From Polytrichum commune (Eukaryota > Streptophyta > Polytrichopsida > Polytrichales > Polytrichaceae), in assembly GCA_950295325.1 (NCBI GenBank), contig OX485808.1, positions 7,628,501 through 7,692,500 on the forward strand: a stretch of 64,000 nucleotides of DNA, written 5' to 3'. The first letter of the stretch is position 1; each line of letters starts with the position of its first letter. This document shows, in pieces, positions 1 to 12,524 of this stretch. Below the pieces are notes generated by a model. That model was not told the origin of the DNA. It worked only from the letters and a program-made list of their open reading frames with translations, and made no database searches. The translations under genes were made by a program, and so were the position numbers.

Positions 1-1130
1 AACACAAAAATCCTCAAAATCGATATCTTTTTCCTTTTGTAACCTATGCCGCTCTAACCAAAATAAGATTTGCCTACACCTGTGGAGAGGTCGTCTATCC
101 AATTGACGATTACTATTCTTGAAGGGATGATAGAAGCACGTTATGTGTAGATTGACTGCAAGACAATTATTGAGGGAATGATAACCAATGTGGGTCACAC
201 TAAATCGAATGTTTGTAGATCCCATCATTCAAATGAACATTGCATCCAACTTGTGTGAGTATCTCTCGCGAATTTCGCAACAAGCTAGAAAGCATTTCGC
301 CATCAAATTATCGGATTTTCCACCGAGTCATTCGAATGGAAGTATGATATGATAAGCATGCATTCCCACGAGTTCTTAACAATGAGTAACTTATTATCCC
401 CGTATTTGAGGCCGCCTTCGAGACCCATTTGCTCGATGAACTACCGAGCGGCCTTAATTTAGTCTCATTTTGATCATGCATGGTACGAGTGAAGGGATGT
501 GGTTCACCGCATCCCTCTCATGAGGCTTTGTACAACATCACTAGCTAGAAGCGGTTCTTTGGAATACTTGACAAAAGTCAAGTCAAATAGCCGATTGGAG
601 GGTGCCACGGATGCTTAATAAGACAGCCATATTGGCTCCTTTGTGGGTTCTTTATTGTAAAAAGTGGCCGTGCACATCAAATATCTAACGATTACATCAA
701 CTAATAAGTTATGTATGACTTTGGGCATGTCTTGTGACCACGGTGGCACATCGAGGCGATATTTTACTGTTATTTGTTCAGCCGAGTATTCAATATTAGG
801 TTTTCATTCATGAAGATCGCACCCATCATTAGCCGCAATGTCCACATCGGGTAAACACACATATTTAGTAGAGTGAATTGATAAAGCTGTAACATTTTTT
901 TTCTCTGCACAACGATTCTCATATATATATCTATATATATATGTGTGTGTACTTAAAAATCAATAGTACACATTTGAGAGCGTCAAATATATAACAAGGG
1001 TACATGTTATTTAGAAAGTCTTGTGACCACGGCAACACATTAGATTAATATTCGACTGAGTATTCAGAATTAGGTTTTCGTTAATGGAGTTCAAGCGAGA
1101 GCCTATTAGCCACAATATCTAATATTACAC
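1..1130. other. AT-rich region without a recognisable gene; imperfect direct repeat
   Basis: I see no coding region. A stretch of about 75 bp around 733-810 (from TTGTGACCACGG to TTAGGTTTTCATT) recurs imperfectly at 1020-1082, so part of this region is a direct repeat. A short TA/TG microsatellite lies at about 919-950. Confidence 0.5.
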
Positions 1131-1462
1131 TACACTAAATATGATATTTAGTGTTTGATTATATTTAGTGTTGTTACCACCATATCTTGTTCAACACTAA
1201 TTTTCAATTCTTTGATAATTAGTGTTAGACATAAATGCGCCACCACTTTCCCTACCGTCACCTCTCTTCTTTTTTTATCATTGTTAATTTTTTTCATATC
1301 TTTATTAACACTAAATTGATGCATGTAACTTCCACATATTACCATAGTTGATATTTAGTGTCTGAGTTTACATTTGATGTTACTTACTTTCATAGGGTTA
1401 GTGATATTTAGTGTATGCGTTCGTATCTAGTGTATCAAACACTAAATATCATATTTAGTGTA
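1131..1462. mobile_element. MITE, family F1 (CACTAAAT type), copy A
   Basis: Both ends carry the near-palindrome CACTAAATATGATATTTAGT next to a TA dinucleotide. The interior has further inverted TTTAGTGT boxes. A second copy in opposite orientation lies at 11732-12032 and shares the whole interior in reverse complement, including the ATTAGTGTT and CATAGGGTTAGTGATATTTA segments. There is no coding capacity. TA flanks plus terminal inverted repeats suggest a Tc1/mariner-type non-autonomous element. The TA could instead be part of the repeat, so the superfamily is uncertain. Confidence 0.75.
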
Positions 1463-1559
1463 ATGGTGTGGCAAAAGACTCGTGTGATATCATTTAAACA
1501 GTGTATGTTGTGGTGCACATGTTAGTACACACATACATATATGTAATCAAAACCGACAC

Positions 1560-1815
1560 CAAACTTAAACCCAACATTATGTCTCACAAACCTACCCAAT
1601 TGAGGGTTTCAGTTGTATAACAAAAAAAACATGTTGTTTAAGATATGTGTAGCTTAAATCCAAAATTATGTTTCACAAACCTACACAATTAAGGGTTTAA
1701 GCTATACACCAAAGATACATGTTGTTTAAGATATGTGCATCACTGAACTTAAACCCAACATCAAGTCTCATTGACCTACAACATTTGAGGATTTCAAATG
1801 TACAAGATGTGTGTA
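1560..1815. repeat. Degenerate tandem repeat, about 90 bp period, 2.7 units
   Basis: Units start near 1562, 1651 and 1746. Each begins with a CTTAAACCCAACATTATG-like segment, followed by TCACAAACCTAC, a TTGAGGGTTT box and a CATGTTGTTTAAGATATGTG-like box. No coding potential is apparent. Confidence 0.6.
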
Positions 1816-2630
1816 GGTTTGGGGTACCATGCCTAGTACCTTACATATCATCTTTTTCATGCCCAATCGCTTGAATTCAAGAATACAAAAGTTACTAAGA
1901 ACTTGCCACAAAATTTCATGCAAAGGAACCACAATACCGACCACAATTTCTAAATTACGAACATTGACTAAATTATTTACGATTGATAACAAACTCAAAT
2001 AGGTAGACGACTCCCTGCTCCTGCGGCTCAACATCCACTCTCCTTGTGATGCTTATCTAGTCTAGAGTGGATTCCATATTATTTGGATTGTGAATTCCTT
2101 TAGTCATTAGCAACTTCTAGAAGCCTTGACCAACTTGCTTTTGATAGGTGGACAAGGGGATCTTTGCCTAAATTGACAATCCAAGATGTCATGTGTGAAA
2201 TCATCGTTGGAGATGGATGACACTTGTAGAGGTGCCAAAACAACAAAACTACTATATCATTGATCTTCTTGAATGAAAAGTGGATGAAATACGAGATGCT
2301 TGATCTGCTCCAAACAATCTCTTCATAATTCTTTGCAGACTTCCTCATGCTGCATGTAATAGAGGTGAGTATAATGTTTGAAATGCATTACACCGTTTAT
2401 GGTATTTAGTGTCACATACACTATTTGCAAAGGGCCTAGACTAGGTGCCTAGAGGTCTCAAAGTGTCACGTCTGCTAATTGCCAATATGATGTTATTCAT
2501 CAACATAAGTAACTTATTTAAGTGAAGAAGATATTTACACTATGATAGTTAGCGTAGCGCATTGGGATATTTGAGATCAAAGTTTTGCATTTTAGTATGC
2601 AAGGGGAAGGTGTTATTGAGCATACTACTA

Positions 2631-3296
2631 TAATCTCCCGCTTAAGTAAGCACCCGTTTAAGTACGCATCCCGGTTAAGTGCGCAATTTTTTTGACAAAA
2701 ATTAGGGTTCATACATTATTGTTTGAACATGTCATGCAGAGTCATTTGCCACATATGCATGAATTTTTTACCCTTGGCATTCAATGTTAGTTTGTAAATG
2801 TTTTGGTGAAACATCTCAAACAATCGTCGTAGTTCATCATACATATGTCCAGCTTCTGTTTGAACATCAGAGCAAAGCAATTGGTCTTTGATGTCAAGGA
2901 CAATGATGTGTAGGGCTTCAAAGCCTTTGAAGTCGGTAGCACTTTCAAATTCACCAAATGTCTTGATAGGCTGGATTTCTTCATTGATAGGTGGTTCTCC
3001 ATTAATTCACACCGTTTCCAGAATTTCATCAACATCCTCATCATAACAACACCATATTCTTCATTGTTTGCATCATCGAACGCTGCCCGCTTGCTCAACG
3101 CGTTCGGCTTCCTCAACTTTGCAATGATTTCACATTGTTGGGCTTCGATCAAGCGGGTTATCTTAGGTTTCATCCGTTTCTTGTCATGATTCATCGAATC
3201 AAAGGGTTTAGAAAATGATATGAGTAAAGTACGCACGTACCAACTCAATGCGCACCAACGGCTCCAGTTAAAAGCGCGTACTTAAGCGGGAGATTA
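2631..3296 (-). mobile_element. Internally deleted pogo/Tigger-like DNA transposon
   Basis: This 666 bp element has perfect ends TAATCTCCCGCTTAAGTA in inverted orientation at 2631 and 3296, followed on both sides by GTAC/GTAAGC subterminal boxes. TA flanks fit a Tc1/mariner/pogo-type duplication. On the minus strand it encodes two remnants of a transposase (separate entry). It sits inside F3 and is therefore the younger insertion. The superfamily call rests on the N-terminal helix-turn-helix resemblance and the TA flank and is moderately sure. Confidence 0.6.
2740..3200 (-). pseudogene. Pogo/Tigger-like transposase remnant lacking the DDE core
   Basis: Reading the minus strand from about 3200, the peptide LIEAQQCEIIAKLRKPNAL resembles the first helix-turn-helix of CENP-B/Tigger-type transposases (family knowledge: a 'QRCEIIAKL..PNA.SKR' pattern near the N terminus). 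After a change of frame near 3050, an acidic segment (DEDVDEILETV, then a TGA, then INGEPPINEEIQPIKTF) leads into a C-terminal tail with GFEALHIIVLDIKDQLLC. No DDE catalytic region lies between, so the N- and C-terminal parts have been brought together by an internal deletion. It cannot make an active enzyme; mobility would have depended on a full-length relative. The tail assignment is inference. Confidence 0.5.
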
Positions 3297-3606
3297 TTGT
3301 AATGGCAAGTGTCATATGTTTATATTTTAAGTATGCAAGAGGAAGACATGCTTGAGCATACTAATGCCAAGCGTCATTTGTGTACACTTTAGTCAACTTG
3401 CAGACCATTGTGTAACATAGGCAACATCTCATAATACTATTGAACATACCTTATGCAAAGATAGTAATGAGTGCACTTAAACGCCAAGTATCATGAGGTG
3501 ACACTTATGATGAAGTTGTTGGTCATTGATGTAATTTAACATACATCTCACAATAATGTAAGTGACACTATTATGCATGTGACTCTAAATACCATAAATG
3601 GTATAG

Positions 3607-4057
3607 TAAAACCAAAATAAGAGATAGGTAAACAATAAAGCCCTTTAAGTGCATGAACGTAATAACAAGCAACCTTGGTCACAACATGCTTTGTCTCATT
3701 GAAAAAGTTAGGCTAATTTAGATTCTTTCAACCTACCTCCGTTACCAACAATGCGTATGTTTGACAAATTTCATTTGACGTTCAACTTCAAATCCAAAAA
3801 GTCACATGATGTTTTCAAAAACAAAATTAAACATAAATTAATATCAATAATTTCTTCTAAAATGTCTCCTCATTGTCACATGCCTAGTGCTACGTGTCAT
3901 TTCATATTTTAACATGTTCATTTATGCGTGGTTTTTTGGTTCAAAAGTCACACTGCATGTCAAATTTAAGTCCTGCGTTTCAATTGATGTGCATTTTATT
4001 TTGGTGCAATTTTTTGCATGCTAAATGTCAATAACCAACAAAAACTTTGTCAAAAAC
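3607..4057. other. AT-rich spacer, nothing recognised
   Basis: I see no gene and no clear terminal repeats between the F3 and F2 MITEs. Confidence 0.5.
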
Positions 4058-4432
4058 TACACTGAACATGATTTTTAGTGTTGCCCATTTTATTTGTCTT
4101 GTTCAATACTAATTGTAAACTGTGGTGTAGTGTCACCAACACTAAATGTTAACCCCAACGTTATTTGTCATTCCTTGTAATTTTTTAGGGGGATTATAGA
4201 TTTTCAGTGTTGCAATTACTTTCACTTACCAAGTGATTTTTCATCAAATTTTCAGTTATCCATGACAATATTTCATCACTAGTTGTTGACAAGAGAAGGT
4301 AGGGTTTTGGCAAATGGATGAAGTCATCCATCATCCATGACAATATTTGTTCACTTCTTCAAAAGAAGTGTCATCTGAAAAGTTACCGTAGTGACATAAA
4401 ATACCATATGACACTAAATATCATATTTAGTG
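4058..4432 (+). mobile_element. MITE, family F2, copy 1
   Basis: This element of about 375 bp begins TACACTGAACATGATTTTTA and ends CACTAAATATCATATTTAGT. Three other copies in the window share its interior, with CACTTACCAAGTG, GTTGTTGACAAGAGAAGGT and TGAAAAGTTACC boxes: 14941-15323 (inverted), 15372-15755 (direct) and a diverged one at 59350-59610. It is non-coding. Confidence 0.7.
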
Positions 4433-4582
4433 GAGATGGAGCAAAATCTCTCCCATATGTATGTTTTGTAAGCCAAACTCTCATTAAAGACCCTCTTGTA
4501 TACCCACGTGCTACCGTATAGGCTACATAGAGTTCCCACCCTGAGGATTGAGTCAATATGAAATCAATGTTCATAAAAGGTG

Positions 4583-4935
4583 TGTGGTCACTCTTCTTGA
4601 TTGGACACCTTTATTTGAGTGGTGTATAGCAAGATTTGTTGTTAAGAATGAAAACCAATAAAGCACGTATCATGATGAGATTGGACTATGTGCTCGAACT
4701 ACATACACCCTAATTCTAGGTCCAAAAGTTGACACATTTGCGAGGATCTATGTGATCATTTAAAGGGAAAGAGAATCATCACTTTGACATCTTGTAACTT
4801 TTGTATCTCAACTTCGATGATGAAACTTGAAATGACAACTTCCATTTGTTGCAATGGCTAACATGATGAGACAACCCCTAAGCTATTTGATCTAATGGTC
4901 AAAATAGTTTGTGGAGTTGGAAGCACCCACAAAAA
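4583..4935 (+). repeat. Dispersed repeat R1, near full length
   Basis: It starts GTGTGGTCACTCTTCTTGAT and continues through TTGTTGTTAAGAATG, TGATGAGATTGGACTATGTG, AAAGGGAAAGAGAATC and GGAGTTGGAAGCACCCAC. The same ordered boxes recur at least ten times in the window in both orientations, for example at 12525, 13025, 14640 and 41625. No transposase is encoded. It behaves like an abundant MITE, but I could not define a target-site duplication. The short C tract just downstream (5015-5030) is 16 Cs. Confidence 0.65.
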
Positions 4936-5063
4936 GACCCACAAACATTTTAATCTAGGTAATGAATGCAAGGAACCCTACCACAATCTAACATATGTAG
5001 TAAGCAAACCACTTCCCCCCCCCCCCCCCCAATGAAGCATGACAATAATGAGGTAGACACTGG

Positions 5064-5600
5064 ATGCTTATTATAGCCAATGATAGAGAATATGTGTCCA
5101 TTATCTCATCAATTACAAGAGGTAATGTGCCTCTTGTGTGTTATTATGATAAGACACATTACCTTTCTAAAAGTGATGATTATCTTTGGCATGGACTGAC
5201 CACCACTTCTGATAATGGACACATCGGCAAAATTACTTGGCATGTCCAGTCGCCAGGGCTGGGACGAAACAACCCATACACTGGTTCCTTGGAGCCCAGG
5301 GTTTAGGCATCCAACAAGGAACGAGTGTATTAGTTGGTTTGCCCAAATCAGTCGCCACTATGGATCTGGAGGTTTGTGAATCTGCAGTTCCTTCGCTTCA
5401 CATTGGGAATGGAAGTAAGTCTCATGACTTTAGTAGATGGAACTCCTCGACACAAAAACCAAGCTAATTTTCAGTCAACCTCGAGCTTCGCTTTGCCTAT
5501 AGCCACCACATACATGTCCGTATGGAACTCTACCTAGCTACCTAAAGTGTCAGTAACCGAAAATGCCTATTGAGCTAGGCAAGGATAAGGCCTTTTAGCC
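5064..5600 (+). other. Region with short open frames, no recognised product
   Basis: Open frames of 60-80 codons occur in all three forward frames here. None shows a domain or motif I know, and they overlap one another. It directly precedes the tandem array and may be unique sequence or its degraded edge. Confidence 0.3.
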
Positions 5601-7090
5601 CTTGTACTTTCAACAGTGCTTTCTGCTAAAGCTTGGATAGACATGTTTTCTTTTGTTTAAATGTGACTTACGGAATCTGGAATTGGTGTGCACGAGGACA
5701 GGTCGCAGTTTGACTGCTTTTGATCGGTTACGTGGATGTTTAAGTTTCAAAGACAAAACTTCGTGCAGTTCCCTGTGGTACGATGACATTGTTCACTTGA
5801 ATGGATTGAAACCGAACTACACTCTTGAGAACTAATTGAGAAGAATTTGAAACTGTCCCATGTACGAATTGATCCTAGCTACTACTAGGATGTTTTGCTA
5901 ATTTTTTTTAAAAAAAAAACAATTCTTGAGCAGGAAGATATGTATACTGAAGTTTGTACTTTCGACTGTATCTTGATCTACCAGCTGGGACATCAATGCT
6001 TTTTAAGGTTTGCTACAAATGCGTTCAAAACACTGGTTGCAATCTGACTCGTTTGATCTTTGTTCATGTCATTTTGAAGAAGAAATCTGTGCAGTTAACC
6101 CTGTACGATGACATTGTTCACTTGAATGGATCAAAACAGATCTGAACCCACGAGAACTAATTGTGAAGAATTTGAACTTGGTCCACGTACGAATCGATCC
6201 TAGCTACTTCTAGGAGCCTGTCTTGCCACACGTAAAGAATTCTTGAGCAGGAAGATATATATACTGGAGTTTGCACTTTTGACTATCCTCAGTCAGCAGG
6301 GATATCGCCACTTTCAAAGTTTTGCTACAAATTTGATAAATGAGAAGGTAGTTGTAATTTGACAAGTTTGATTTTTGTTGATGTCATTGAATTTAATGAG
6401 TTGAAAATTGTACAGTTAACCCTCTTTGGTGAAATTGTTCACAGGAATGGATTGAAACTGAACTACACCCCTGAGAACTAAATGAGAAGAATTTGAAACT
6501 GGCCCATGTACGAATTGATCCTAGCTACTTCTAGGATGTTTTGCTACTTCAAAACAATTCTTGAGCAGGAAGATATGTATACTGAAGTTTGTACTTTCGA
6601 CTGTATCTTGATCTACCAGCTAGGACATCAATGCTTTTTAAGGTTTGCTACAAATGCGTTCAAAACACTGGTTGCAATCTGACTCGTTTGATCTTTGTTC
6701 ATGTCATTTTGAAGAAGAAATCTGTGCAGTTAACCCTGTACGATGACATTGTTCACTTGAATGGATCGAAAGAGATCTGAACCCACGAGAACTAATTGTG
6801 AAGAATTTGAACCTGGTCCACGTACGAATCGATCCTAGCTACTTCTAGGAGCCTGTTTTGCCACTAAAAAAATTCTTGAGCAGGAAGATATATATAGTGG
6901 AAGCTCGTACTTTTGACCGTATCCTCTGTCAGCGGGGATATCACCACTTTCAAAGTTTTGCTACGAATGTGATAAATGAGAGGGTAGTTGTAATTGGACG
7001 CGATTGATTTTTGTTGATGTCATTGAATTTGACGTGTTGAAAACTGTGCAGTTAACTCTCTTCGGTGAAATTGTCCACATGAATGGATGT
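5600..7090. repeat. Tandem array, about 317 bp units in alternating A-B order
   Basis: The anchor AATTCTTGAGCAGGAAGATA occurs at 5921, 6238, 6556 and 6871, giving periods of 317, 318 and 315 bp, with a partial unit before and after. The units at 5921 and 6556 (type A) are almost identical over their full length; those at 6238 and 6871 (type B) resemble each other more than they resemble A. The higher-order period is therefore about 633-635 bp. All units share GATGACATTGTTCACTTGAATGG-like and ACGAATYGATCCTAGCTACT boxes. The two A units contain the same 63-codon open frame with two substitutions, probably just a by-product of the repeat. Confidence 0.85.
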
Positions 7091-9458
7091 GGTAAGGAAG
7101 GGAGTGAGGCGAACTTGACTCAATTGGAGATGAATTGAGCTCACACTCAGCTCACAAGAACCAACGCGTAAAAATAATGATGCAAATCTGGTTCATTTAC
7201 AGAAGTGTGAATTCAAAATAATTTGCCTTACACTTCTTGGATAGACTACATGCTGGTCACCATGTTCTTGCATGTTGCCAGAGAGACAACACTCACAAAC
7301 ATCACCTGATAAATTTGTACATGTTTCCCTCTGTAATTAATATCATCTCTAATCAAGTGTCGTATAAGGTATGCGGCTCTATTATGAACACTTCCAACTC
7401 CATAGAAACTTTGAGTCATCGGGTCATACCTGGAATCGACTCATCCAGTTAGCAATTGTAGATCAAGCAGATTGTCATTTCAATTCTCAGAATCATTGGA
7501 GTCGAGATTCGAATTTGGTTATAAGAGGTCAAAGTGAAGGCTAAACAATCGCATCAGCCCTCCCAATTGCGTTAAATATTGAACCTAGAATGTTAACCAT
7601 ATTTTGAGCGCATAGTATAATCTTATTATAACACGTGTCATTTCAACTTGACTATAAGCCTTGGGACAAAAGTGTACACCCCAGAACACAAGGAGCTACA
7701 TGAGCAATATTCAGCCTACAGACACTAATTGCACCAACTTGACTCTTTATATCAAGCTCACAAGAATGACTTTTACATGGAATTTCGAATTTGTTTCATG
7801 TGCAAATCAATCCCATACCAGAGATTCTGCCACTTTCTGTATCCAGGCTACTCAATGTGTTTTCCTACATAGTGGGAAATTAGGTTAACCGTATTCAGAG
7901 TGTCCATCTCATATAAGAATTAAAGAGAGACGACTGGTTGTAGCATCATAAGTAATTTTTTTTATAATGGCAAGAGGTATGGTTGAATCAATCAGCTAGT
8001 GGATGAGCACCACATCTTAAGTCCTACTGTTCTGCATGAGTTTCACTTGAACAAGATTGACTCTGGAGCCCACAACATGGATTGTTTCAAATAGATTTTC
8101 AACCTGACACAAATTATTCAATCTGTACTTTTATCGGAGTACATGGTGCAACTAGTATGCTGTTTTGAAAAATATAATTCTGATCTTTCTGGGATGAAAT
8201 GATAGGCAAGTTTATAGCATGCACATAGTCACGATTTTATAGAAATTAAGCATAGATGACCGTCTTGAAGATAAAGGAAATGGCCTGCAGCATGGACGTG
8301 AATTCAAAAGAGGCACAGGGCAGAAATTCTCAGAGAATTTCTCTTTCAATTCACTGAAACTTTTGTTCTATCCAGAGATGAGTTGTAATCATGTAGCAAT
8401 TTGTCCGTTGTTGGGTTAAGCCAGTTAAGCTAATTCACTATTTTTCCATCTAAACAAAAAATTTAAAGTTGTCGAGACACAAAGTTTCTACAAAAGCAAG
8501 GTAATGGATTCTTATCCAATGTGCGAGGTTTACATCCATTTGCGCAGAGTGAAGGGTGAAATGAGGAGCGAGCATGTTGATTCAGTTACGTGTTCTGTAG
8601 GAGTTAGTATCCCCTTGCTAGTTTGTGGCTCGGAGGCCTCGATTTGATCAAACTCTAGAATATATAAAGAAGAAATAGTGAAGAATTGATAAACATACAG
8701 TCTATATCAAACCAGAATATCATAAATCAAGCTGAAATCAAGGTCACACATTGAGAGAAGTAGATTTAGATACATGTCCCGACTTGCAAATATAGACATG
8801 ATGCCAGATTACACATTTTTACTCATCCTTGCAATTACTGAAACCTCAAGAATCGATTTTTATTTCATGAGAATTTCTAAGGTTTCTTGCTTAAATTACT
8901 ACATTACGAGTTCATGCAAAAGTCGTATATAGTCCTCTATAGGTTTAACAAGTGTGCATGGATTTAACATTCAACACATACAATTGAGCTGGATATCTCT
9001 ACACATACTTTGCACTCACTTAACATTACCTTGCGTAGCCTTTTAAGGAACTTAGATTTGGATTTCTAACGATGCCTGTGTAAGTGGAATTAGGAAAGTG
9101 CAGAGTAGACTTACAGGTGGTCAGATATTGTAGAAGGCTTCCAAGGAAACCCCTCCGATTTAAGATTGGCGTTTGATGCTTTCACACTCAATCTGTATAT
9201 AAACTTGGAGCTCTCAATCATGATTCAAAATCTTATGTTTTGAAAATTTTCAGTACACTCAGTATAAAGTCTAGACATATTCCTCAGATATGGATGATAT
9301 AAAATTTTGATAGAAGCTTCTTGTGAGCTCAGCCTTGACAGGGAAGACGTCCCAAGATTTTCCTTTTCTTGATTCCCATGAAGTCATTGACGACACTAAC
9401 TGGAAATGTGGGTCGAACATGTAGACTCCAGAATGCATCTTTATCCAGTGTGATAGAC

Positions 9459-9513
<55 letters not shown>

Positions 9514-11119
9514 TATATATATAAAAGTATGTATAGTAATCTAAACCAATACATGGAACTGTGTACAGAAAACTCCAACAACAACACGGATAGCGGTCTT
9601 ACAAAGAGTTCAGGTCTCCAGATATTGGTAATGAATCCCCAGTAACACTGGAAGAATCAAATTCACTGAGTAGATTTATTTCGTGCACGTAGATTTACAG
9701 GTGCTAATCCATATATATAAATGGGGGAGATAGATTGAACAAATTCTGGGACTCTAAATACTTAATGAGGTCAAAAGTCTAATCATTCAAATCCTCTTTG
9801 ATGATTGTGATGAAACCAAGTTTCTGGAAATTAGATAGTTATATGTAAAATCTGTTCTTGCCCAATTAATATGTGAATGGTCAAGGGGATAGCTGAAGGG
9901 TTTCAAGGAAAAAAACCAAGAGAGAAGATATCTTAGAGGGCACTCTTTTTCACGGTTACTACACTAATTTTGGTCAACAGTGTGGGCAGATGTATGGGAG
10001 ATGTATAGTGTGACTTACCCTGGGCAGCCCTTTAGTGTGGCAGATAGTAAGTTAAGTTATACACCATCACACATGAAAATAATGTGATATACTAGTTACA
10101 CTTGTAATGCTCCCGTGAGATACCCACTTGCTTCCTCTAGGTTGGAAACTCGAGAGGCTGTCCAATGCACATGACTATTTGCAATTCAATGGAGATAGTT
10201 TAACCTATAATGCAGACCTCTGATGTGAAAGATTGGGGGTTAATAAATAGTGTGCACTCACATTATTATCCCTAATTTTCTTAGTGTAGAAATTAGCTCA
10301 ATACAGTAGTGTGACCCACAGTTTTGGTTAAAATCGATGTGGGAATGTAGGAATGCCTGTGGCAGAAATTGAGGGGAAGATAAACAATTTTTGGTTGGAA
10401 AAGGGAGCTCTCTACATTACCTGTTTGCCACTCATCTTATGTCTGCTTCAGTTCACGTAACTTAGCTATTCAGACAAAAACCGCTTTCTTCCACTCAATT
10501 TCGACCCTCCTAATTAATCTCGGTCACCCATATGGAAGCACAGTGGATAAAAGTCTCTTGAATTGTGCGCCTTTGCAGAATCATGCAATAAATTAAGTCG
10601 TGCATGGATGTCTTCATTCACCTTTCAAAAACTGCATATATGTACAAGCTGTTCCAGCACTTCATAAGCTAGGCTGAGGAGCGGAGTAGATTTCTATATG
10701 GAGCCTGGAAATTTATGGCCCTGGGTTCACTTGAAGACATACTTTCTGGTAATTTATGTGGACCTCTGTTGTGTGCTGGGGACAGGGGGGGCAGTGGATA
10801 TAATGAGAGGCACTGCTCTCACATGAATAGCCAGACAAATTAACTTATCAAGTACTGCGTCAAAAGTCGAAGGTTGATCATTGATGCAAGGTTTGGTCTG
10901 TAAGCTTTTTCTCTTGTTCAAGTTTCATGACATAAATATTTTGTCTCCTTAGAGTATTTTGATTCCTAGAGGTTTGTTGTTCATTACTTCCTGAGCCACG
11001 TGTAGACAATATTGAGTGTGGGTAACTAGTGCATAGAGATTTGTTGGTTAGCTATATTTTTGGAGTCCAGAGGTTTAAGTACGCAGCTGAGCACCTGATT
11101 CGGGAAGTTGGAAAATTTG
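7091..11119. other. AT-rich region without a recognisable gene
   Basis: I read both strands and found no conserved protein or RNA. An R1/R2-like fragment may lie near 7385-7450, where TCCAACTCCATAGAAACTTTG precedes a GTCATCGGGTCA-like segment. The only clear structure is the microsatellite at 9462-9522. Confidence 0.45.
9462..9522. repeat. Compound (CT)n/(AT)n microsatellite
   Basis: There are about 24 CT dinucleotides, followed by about six AT dinucleotides. Confidence 0.95.
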
Positions 11120-11365
11120 GTAGAACGATTCTACTGATGGGGGAATCTGACTGCTACTTACAGATGAGCCAGTTGAGTTTGAGAATTAACCGGTTCAAGT
11201 TGAAGACTGTAGGAAATTTCCAATCAGTTTAGAGAAATGTATAGAATATACACTAAATCTGTAGGGAAAGCCAAAAGACATCAACATGTAACTGGTTGGA
11301 CTTGGAATCACTTGGATGTCAACCGATTTTGCCTGAAATCTCTCCATTCACTGGAACAACTAAAA
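11120..11365 (+). repeat. Dispersed repeat R2
   Basis: The segment carries the R2 signature in order: a GGGGGAATCTGAC-like start, GAGAATTAACCGGTTCAAGT, TTTAGAGAAATGTATAGAAT, TCAACATGTAACTGGTTGGA and a GAAATCTCTCC end. Better copies lie at 51313-51540 and 52502-52718. It is non-coding. Confidence 0.6.
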
Positions 11366-11559
11366 GCAGATTTAAAGAAACAGCAGTATCAAGAATGAGC
11401 TTGCAGTGAATGTCCTAATTAGTGCAAAGGCAGTTCCAACATCCAACATATTCCTGCTCATCCCACCCATTCTTGTGTGGTATTATATTATTCAGCCTTA
11501 CAAGTTAGTCTAATCTCCAGCACTCCCATCAAATAACATCTACTAAATTTGCTACAATC

Positions 11560-12232
11560 AAAGTTGAGAAACAAAAGGTTTAAGAGCCTAATATGAAAAA
11601 TCTCTTACTCTAGGCACTCCCAATTGCGTAGGAATTTGGAATGGCGTTTATGTTATGAGGACATAAGCCAATCCCATCGTAACATGTTGCATTCATGTTT
11701 GTTCACTACAAGGATAACAGGTCGTTAGCACTACACTAAATATGATATTTAGTGTTAGATACACTAAATACGAACACTACACTAAATATCACTAACCCTA
11801 TGAAAGTAAGTAACATTAAATGTAAACTCAAACACTAAATATCATCTATGTTAATATGTGAAAGTTACATGCATGAATTTAGTGTATAGTAGGAAAGAGG
11901 TGGCAACAAGGAAGGCGGCGGCGGCGCATTTATGTCTAACACTAATTATCAAAGAATTGAAAATTAGTGTTGAGCAAAGTAGGGTGGTAAAACACTAAAT
12001 CTAATCAAACACTAAATATCATATTTAGTGTAGTTTTCGGCCACTCGAGGTTGAGTTTAGGTATCCATTTCTATTAGCCTAGTAGATTTGGATACCTAAA
12101 ATCTACCTCCAATGGTCAAAAAGCAGTACTATCAAATTGTGATCCTTGTAGTGGCTATGAACTACAAGCCTTGCCATATAGCACTCAAATATGGGCGCTC
12201 AATTAAGAAGAGTGACCACATAAGGCAAATGT
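11560..12232 (-). repeat. R1 repeat (minus), apparently split by an F1 MITE
   Basis: Minus-oriented R1 boxes lie at 11610-11700 (AAATCTCTTAC, CCAATTGCGTAGG, CCAATCCCATCGTAACATG) and again at 12145-12230 (AACTACAAGCCTTGCCATAT, CAATTAAGAAGAGTGACCAC). The F1 element at 11732-12032 lies between the two halves. The left junction is diverged, so the split is an inference. Confidence 0.45.
11732..12032. mobile_element. MITE, family F1, copy B
   Basis: It is about 300 bp, flanked by TA, with CACTAAATATGATATTTAGT at both ends in inverted orientation. It is the reverse complement of the copy at 1131-1462 apart from small gaps, including a GCGGCGGCGGCG expansion at about 11925. Confidence 0.75.
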
Positions 12233-12524
12233 ATCTTCATAGTAAACAAATTCGTAAGTTTGAGAATTGACATTCAAAATTTCAGAGTCTAGATATATCT
12301 CAAATCATCTTGGCACATACAAGTGTTGTTGGTACACAATGCCTGGAGCCAATAAATTGAAGACCTAATGTCATTCGGAATCCTCATTCCTAAGGATAAC
12401 TTATTTCCTCATAGTCACTCATTTTGAGGATAAATTATTGTTGGTTGGACTTTCTCCATCATATTGTGATTTTTTGGACTCAATTCTCGGGCACCAAAGT
12501 ATGCACATGGACCTTATGTGTTCA

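Larger units (their letters stand above)
2391..3606. mobile_element. MITE, family F3, split by a nested pogo-like element
   Basis: The ends are inverted: CCGTTTATGGTATTTAGTGT on the left and, in reverse complement, CCATTTATGGTATTTAGAGT on the right, each beside TA. Without the nested element at 2631-3296 it is about 550 bp. Relatives of its interior, with TTTGCATACTAAA and CTCAAGTATCCCA boxes, occur in opposite orientation at 22225-22700. There is no coding capacity of its own. Confidence 0.6.

Noticed and set aside
5600-7090. Regularly spaced repeats considered as a CRISPR array
   Set aside because: The units are over 300 bp, have no short conserved repeats with unique spacers, and the window is clearly plant nuclear DNA.
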